This document shows positions 57,920-64,000 of a stretch of 64,000 nt of DNA, piece by piece (within the stretch, counting starts at the first letter, position 1; every line of letters starts with the position of its first letter). The notes under the pieces were generated by a model. That model was not told the origin of the DNA, did no database searches, and saw only the letters and a list, made by a program, of their open reading frames with translations. A program made the translations under genes and the position numbers. This stretch comes from Phylloscopus collybita (Eukaryota > Chordata > Aves > Passeriformes > Phylloscopidae): contig JAJNNQ010000026.1 of the NCBI GenBank assembly GCA_027886175.1, forward strand, positions 31,266,001-31,330,000, read 5' to 3'.

Positions 57920-59735
57920 CTGTTGCCATGTGGCTTTTTGCAAAAGCCACACTGCTTGCTGGGCACCCAAATATGTTTGCTTTCACTAGCAGAGGCATGT
58001 TCCAAGCCTTCCCTTTTAACAGTTGAAATGTTATCTGGAATGAACAAGGGAGGTTCATCAAGTGAAAGACTTTTGCTACTTCTTCTCTGGCGAGGCTGGA
58101 GATTCTTATCATTTCTTTTTGATTTTTTTTCTTTATCATCCTCCTTCAGATGTTCTACAACAGGGAGATCTTTACTGTCTGCCTCTTCCTTTGTGGAGCT
58201 GTTTGCTTTTAGCCCAATTGTAAGTTGGTGTTTGCTGGCTTGCTTCTGACCAGAATGTGAAACATGGCCTGACAATGGCTGCACAGAGTGGTGAGTATCT
58301 TTAGAGCAGCTTTGATGAGTAGGAGATTTCTCACTTGCTTTTTGAACTGATGACTTCTGGGCTTGCCCAGAAGCCTGGACTCGGGGTATTTTTTTCAGCT
58401 TTGTGTTGGTCTGTTTTTTAACAGTCACCCCTGAAATGCTACTCTTTGCTTTTACACCCAGATCAGATTGTTTCTTCCTAATTTTAACTGGGTTATTTGG
58501 ATGCTGATGACTCTCTTGTTCATCTGCATTTCGCTTCAGACTTGCTGAAGAGGGACTGTGAAGGCCCAAAACAGCAACACCAGCTCTCGTTCTTGACCGT
58601 GTCATTTCTTGTTGCACTGTACCTGATTTCTGCCGAGTACCTGCAGTCAGATTTTGTTTATTCTGTACTACAGATTTACTATGCCGGGGCCTAATGCTCT
58701 TCTCACATTTTGTTGAAATATCAATTTGTTTCTCATCTTCCTGCAATTTTGATGCCTCTGAGCCTTCTAGTTTAGTACTGCTGATCTGCTGCTGTACATT
58801 TTGGCTTGACTGGTCAACAACAGTGCTTTCTAAAATGCTGTTTCCTGGGTCAACAGAAGTAAACTCTTTACTTTTCAAGTCTTTATTATCACAGTCTGTA
58901 CTGTCCAACAGTTTCTCAGATGGAGTTTCAGTTTTCTCCATTTCCTTGTCATCACCTCCAGCTTCTGTTACACATTCCTTTCCTGATGATGAATTTTCAT
59001 CAAGAGCTTCCACACTGTGGGAACCTGAACTGCAATCAACCCCCTCTTTCACAGAACTGGACAGATCTGTAAAGGTCCCACAAATGTCATCTGTATTCAT
59101 GCAAACACTAGATGAATCGTTATTTTTTCCAGTTACTTCAATTTCATGATGTTCTTCTGCTTTCTTCTCTGATTCCTCTGCTTTATTATCAGTCTTTTCT
59201 TCTGAAGAATTTTCCAAGTCCATTGAATCAATCACATCACTTGTTTCATTTTTAACTGGAATCATTTCAGTATCTGCAGATACTGAACAAACTGACTCAG
59301 CACTCCCAGAGTCATGCTTCATTGGAGCCTCTACTATTTCCTTTGTTTCCCCAGGAGAAGGAGAACAGGGTTCTGTTAAATTAGCACAACTTAACTCTTG
59401 GGATGTTTCTTCAACTTTTGCCTGCTCAGGGGTTTCAGGCTTTATTTCTTTCACATCTTCAGGACCAGGCAGACATTTTGTATTACTTTGGGATGCTGTT
59501 ACAGCTACTGCTGCTCCTTCCACCTGTCCTGATCGTCTTGTACTACGCCTAACCTCCTTAGGTTGCTCTGTTTTCAAGCGTGCAGCAACATCAGTCTCTT
59601 TAACTGGACTTCTCTCTTGTTTCTGTCCATTTTTTGGAGCAGATCCACTTTTTACAGATGATTTCTTGGTATTAAGAGGAGGAGCAACATTCGAACGCTT
59701 GGCCAGCGTGCTCTGCCGCAGACTCCGTACTGGTT
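57920..59735 (-). CDS. PHF3: PHF3 large internal exon: disordered region and first Cys pair of the PHD finger
   Basis: A single 1816-bp exon begins after TTCCCTTCCTAG with two bases of a split Glu codon (CCA GTA CGG AGT ... gives PVRSLRQSTLAKRSNVAPPL). It encodes about 604 residues, mostly acidic/Ser/Thr-rich and disordered, with basic patches (RRSTRRSG, KIRKKQS, QPRQRRSSKSLSLDEPPLFI) suited to nuclear import. It ends at the first zinc ligands of the PHD finger (VPSKQCGFCKKPHGN). The frame is open across the whole exon. The donor is GTGTGTGT, which lies in a short GT repeat and might allow slippage in donor choice. Confidence 0.96.
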
Positions 59736-60845
59736 CTAGGAAGGGAAATAGAAAACCTCTTAGCTATTCTGCTTCCTTCTTTTTGCAAATACAAGATTTG
59801 CCTAGAATAAAACTGACTTACCCCAATTTAGCTTACTGCATACAAAGAAGACTTAAAACTTAGTTGTTTACTAAACTTAAAAATGTCCCCAAAACCAAAT
59901 TACTTGCATTTCAATTTTACACTGACATAGCTTGGATGTAAAATCCCACTATTCTAAAGGCTATGAAATTTCTCAGTAGTACATACAGAACACAAGTGAT
60001 GACAGAAAGACAATCAAAACTAACTCTACTTTTCTACCTCTCAGCCTCTTCTACCTCAAACAAAAATTGCACAAGCTGTATTGTGATTAGAAATATAATT
60101 GAAGTTTAAAAATAGAACAGTCTACGTATCTGAGAACCAGCCACATTCTCACCTGATGACAACTTTTATATTTTCTAAACAACCATTCCAGTGCCTCTCT
60201 AAACAGCATAATCACCAGCTTTGTACCACAGGCTCTTATGTAAATTCTGATCTCCATATTAAGTAATTTTATCTTTTTAACTCAACCTGCTCTATAGAGG
60301 AAACAAAGCAGAGCAGTAAATAACTCCAGTTCAACAAGTCAGAAAACCTGTAACTATAACAAATTAGCTAACACAAAGAATTTAAATATTTTACTAAAAA
60401 ATTTGGTATCTTGAGATATTTTGATTAGACTTTCTGACTGCAATTATTATAACCCAATTTAAAACAGAAAGAGAATATGCAAATAAAAATAGAATCAAAA
60501 CTTTAACCGGAAATAGGGACATGCTAATGTAATATTCCAATGTTGTTTTGCAACTCCATCATGCTTTTGTTGATGAAGAACCACATTATTAATCTAATAT
60601 GGGTAAAAGGATCAAAATCTCAAAAATTAGTTTAATGTCCGTAAGCCATAAGGAAGACACTAAATATTTATTAAAGAGGAACTCTAATTGACTCATACCC
60701 TATGGATGCTAGCTTCTAGTTGCAGTGTATGAAAAGGGCAGCCTCTATATTGGAATTCACACAACCAAGTTAAATTCATAAATGTTGGAGGTGGGATTTT
60801 AAAGATTTGATTTACTTTAAATGTGCAAACACAATCTTTGATCAC
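59736..60845 (-). other. PHF3: PHF3 intron
   Basis: 1.1 kb of AT-rich sequence, no exon or repeat recognised. Confidence 0.8.
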
Positions 60846-61007
60846 CTTGTGCCATTAAACGTGGTGATTTCCTCGGTGATGTGACTGATGATTCTTCAGC
60901 ACGGCTTCTCAAATTCCTATTAGGTAAAGCAACCTCATCATCATCAATGGTGTCATTACCACTCTCTTTAACTCCTTCTTCATCCATAGTATCATCAAGA
61001 CCAATAA
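60846..61007 (-). CDS. PHF3: PHF3 exon near the N-terminus
   Basis: 162 bp, two bases in and one out. It reads IGLDDTMDEEGVKESGNDTI then DDDEVALPNRNLRSRAEESS and VTSPRKSPRLMAQ, then the first base of Glu. An acidic stretch is followed by a basic 'SPRKSPRLMAQ' motif. The acceptor is TTTTTTTCCAG. The preceding exon, with the start codon, is not in the window as far as I can see, so the annotated protein lacks roughly the first 50-100 residues of the human form. Confidence 0.95.
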
Positions 61008-64000
61008 CTGGAAAAAAACAAACAAACAAGAAGAGCCTAAAACTTAAAATTATCAAAAAGTGTTGCAGTTATAATACTGAGCAAGACAGGGGAAGAGACA
61101 CTAAAAAACAAATAAATTTGCCATCCAAAATCAAACAAAAGAGGAAAAAATGAAAAAATGAAGGACAGAAAATTCCCACGTGAGGCAGTTTCAGTGTAGA
61201 AGAAGATATCACCCACAACTTGAAACTTCCGTAGATAGTCCTCATAGCTTTTTTTGTGGAGTCACATGTTTATTGGGGTTTTTTGCCCCAGGAAGGTTCC
61301 CAGTCTTAGAGGATCAGCTGATTCTCACTGTCCCTTCCCACCTAAGAAAAAGTGAAGAAAGATAAACAGCAGAAAGAGCTGATCCAGAAGTGCAGAGTGT
61401 AAAAATCACAGTTTTTCTCACAGGATACCTTTTAAAACTCTCAGCCTCACCCATATCACGTATCTGCATCTGCAATGCCTTTTTGGAAGAGCTTTAAGTG
61501 CAGCAAGCACTTAAACTCCCAGGAGAAACAGGGAACATTTGTCTTTGGTGAACTCCTGAACTCCACTAATCTGAGAAAGATCCCAGAGGTTGCTCCTGAA
61601 AACAGGTTTCCTAAGAGCCAGTCAGGTCACTATACCAGCCATTCTCCTCCCTTGCTCTAAGTTTGTTTCTTGCAGTGGTAGCCTCTCCTATTTAAAGATC
61701 TTATGTGTGATTAATGAATCCTGGTCTCCATGGGACGCAAAATTTGTGAGATCAAGCCGAACACCCAGGTGATTTTACAAAATACATAGGAAGGTCTAAC
61801 AAATAGAGACTCCAAACAATCAAGTATGCCTGTTTTTCACTATTAAAGACACCAACCTTGAAGCATTTTTAAGATAAACTCACATGACACATATAGGATA
61901 TCTAAAAATTTCTAGAATTTGCTTACTTTAAAATGATATAAATTAACACATCGATCATGAAAGTCAAAAAAGCAAGAAGTTAAATCAGAAATTGTTAACA
62001 TTTTTAGACCAGCTCAGAAAATCTGTCAACTCCTGGTCCTTCTCAAGTCTGATATTACTGCAATTTAAAAAAACCAATGTCCTTGTGAAGGTGCTACAAC
62101 AGGCATACTTTTAAAATAACAAAAAATTGGAAGCTGTAAAACACTGCTGAAGCCAAACTGATGATAACCAAGTCTACCAATCTGCAATCACCTGCCATGA
62201 AGAATTAAAAAAATAAAGGAACCAAGCAAAATGTTAGAAGTTCAAATATTAGAAAGTTTTTTATCAGCCTCTTAAGGAAGGCTTATCAAGGCACCAGGCA
62301 ATCAGCATTCTGAATCTCTGTAATCAGATGGCTGCCGGGAGCTGAAAGCTAGGAGTTTCTTAAGCTAACAGTTTACGGTCATTCATTTTATTTTAACCAT
62401 AATTTTTAGTTACTGCTTTGTACACATCAATTACAAGGAAAAGTGAAGTTACAAGTGAAAATTACTGTCCCCTTCCACTCTCCAATGCACAGAGCCACCT
62501 TTACACCTATGTGTGTTTACAAACATACAGATATCACAAACAAGCTGCATGAGGCTGATAAAGTTGGTCTTACACCACTCAAGAGTGTTCCTTAATCACT
62601 TATTTGCTATAAGCTACATAGTGGACACACTAGCAAACATTACACTGTAACTGCCCTATTAGACATTATTTTCCCAGTAAATATCTAATACTGGCCATTG
62701 TCTAAGATGGAAACCTGAATGACACAGACCCTCACCCTAACTCCAGCTGCCCATTCTTGTATTCTCAAAGATCATAATCTCCCAGCAGCTCTGCATTTTG
62801 GTATTTGAGTTTTCATAGTGCACCTGCAAAACATGAAACTGGCTTTTGGGAACAGACTGTGACAAGAGACTCCTTTCACATCCACTTCTGTTCCTTCTGT
62901 GTAGAACTAAACTACTAAGCTATTGAAGACAACATGAAAAATAAAAACTAGGACAGCTTCTGAAACAACTCTGGAGCATTTTAAAGGGCTGACATTAGTC
63001 TTGGGCTTTACAATGTTCTTGCTCAAGTTAAGGAATTTATACACCCTACTATACTTATAACAAAACAGATGCATTCAGTCCATTATTGGTAGACAGTTCG
63101 AATATTAGAATTGAAGTATTTACTTACAAGACTCTGTGCTGTGGCTTTAATTTTAGAGAAATTGAAGCACAGAATCTTGCTAATTGCAAACCAGCTGAGC
63201 TACAACTCAGCTAGTAAAGACAGCCTCATGAGGCCCCTGATGAGGAGCATTCCACACAGACCCAGCTGGGAAGAGAAAAAGCGACAGAGAACAGCAATAG
63301 GTACAAAGAAGACAAAGAAAGTAAATTATGAAGAAGTGGAGGTAAATAAACAACCCTAGGAAACGTAAACCAACAAAAGCAAAATCAGCAAGAAAAAAAG
63401 AGATTATCTTAGTAACAAGTATCTAAAGATTATCTCAGCAATAAGTATAGAAATTAGAAAAATAAAATAGGAAAAAATAGAAAAGGAATAGATTAAAAAA
63501 AAAACTTATCTGAATAGGAAGAGCTGTACACCAGTGTACAACTGAACAGACTGCAAATAAGAAAAGTACGAGTCACATTCAACATATTTATACTGGAAAA
63601 GGCACCACTGACCTTTACCTTACTATTTTGAGTTTCTCCATTGTAACTAAATTTCCAAACTGCTGGGCTGTACTACTGACTCACTTTTATATATGTTATA
63701 CCATAACAGAACAACATACACTAAAAACAGCCTACTTGCAAAATTAAAGCAATGTTTTCCCTATGCTAAAACCATGAACATTTTTTAATTCTTTATCAAT
63801 GTAAAACTGAAGAAAACAACCCTTACTTTCTGGTGAAAGAGGAGGTAAGGAGAAGAAAACACTCCTAAATACATCATCAAAAAACTATGACATTTATAGA
63901 TCTTTATTCTTATTAACATAAGAATTTCGCTGATTACTTTTAGCCACAATTAAGACAGAAATATTCAGTTTTTTGACACACTGACCAAGGTAAATATCAA
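61008..64000 (-). other. PHF3: PHF3 intron running off the right edge
   Basis: 3 kb of AT-rich sequence. None of the open frames resembles the PHF3 N-terminus with correct splice phases. No repeat family is obvious. Confidence 0.7.

Noticed and set aside
1..64000. CRISPR arrays, tRNA or rRNA genes, bacterial operons
   Set aside because: None seen; the sequence is a vertebrate nuclear locus with spliced genes. The tRNA-like 18 bases at 13383-13400 are the proviral primer site, not a tRNA gene.

Overview
The window is vertebrate nuclear DNA, most probably from a bird. Three or four stretches are CR1 LINE fragments, one of them with the ATTCTRTG-type 3' tail typical of CR1. The background is AT-rich intron, and two multi-exon vertebrate genes lie tail to tail. 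Species cannot be read from the sequence. I found no tRNA, rRNA or CRISPR structure.

Layout. Positions 1-27696 (+ strand) are the 3' end of EYS (eyes shut homolog), a secreted EGF/laminin-G photoreceptor protein. Two coding exons are visible, 16604-16765 and the long terminal exon 26498-27696; the split codon fits exactly across the 9.7 kb intron. The upstream intron (1-16603) carries an antisense provirus at 7133-14119. Positions 27697-31671 are the convergent 3' UTRs and the short intergenic gap. From 31672 to the right edge, on the minus strand, lies PHF3 (PHD finger protein 3): fourteen coding exons with phases that all agree, encoding 1988 residues with PHD, TFIIS-central and SPOC domains and a long charged C-terminus. 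Only the N-terminal coding exon(s) and the promoter are missing, off the right edge. The same tail-to-tail EYS/PHF3 arrangement is known on human 6q12.

The provirus is the accessory region. It has two 715/716-bp LTRs that differ by about six substitutions and one indel, a 5-bp CCATG target duplication, a tRNA-Pro primer binding site, a G-rich polypurine tract, a repeat-rich 1.3-kb leader, and a gag with a Met-Gly start and a PPVY late motif. Protease, reverse transcriptase and RNase H are gone. Two pol pieces remain: an integrase with breaks and, out of order just after gag, a second diverged copy of the integrase C-terminal tail. A short env-like frame stays open and has a signal peptide and membrane anchor, but I see no normal surface subunit. 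The element is therefore a young, defective, mosaic gammaretrovirus-like (class I) ERV. It would need proteins supplied in trans to have moved.

Other items are a 200-bp purine tract ending in more than 30 GGAA units in the last EYS intron, an A/C-rich tract with a C6A4C6 core in a PHF3 intron, an A15(TA)9 microsatellite, and CR1 copies in both genes.
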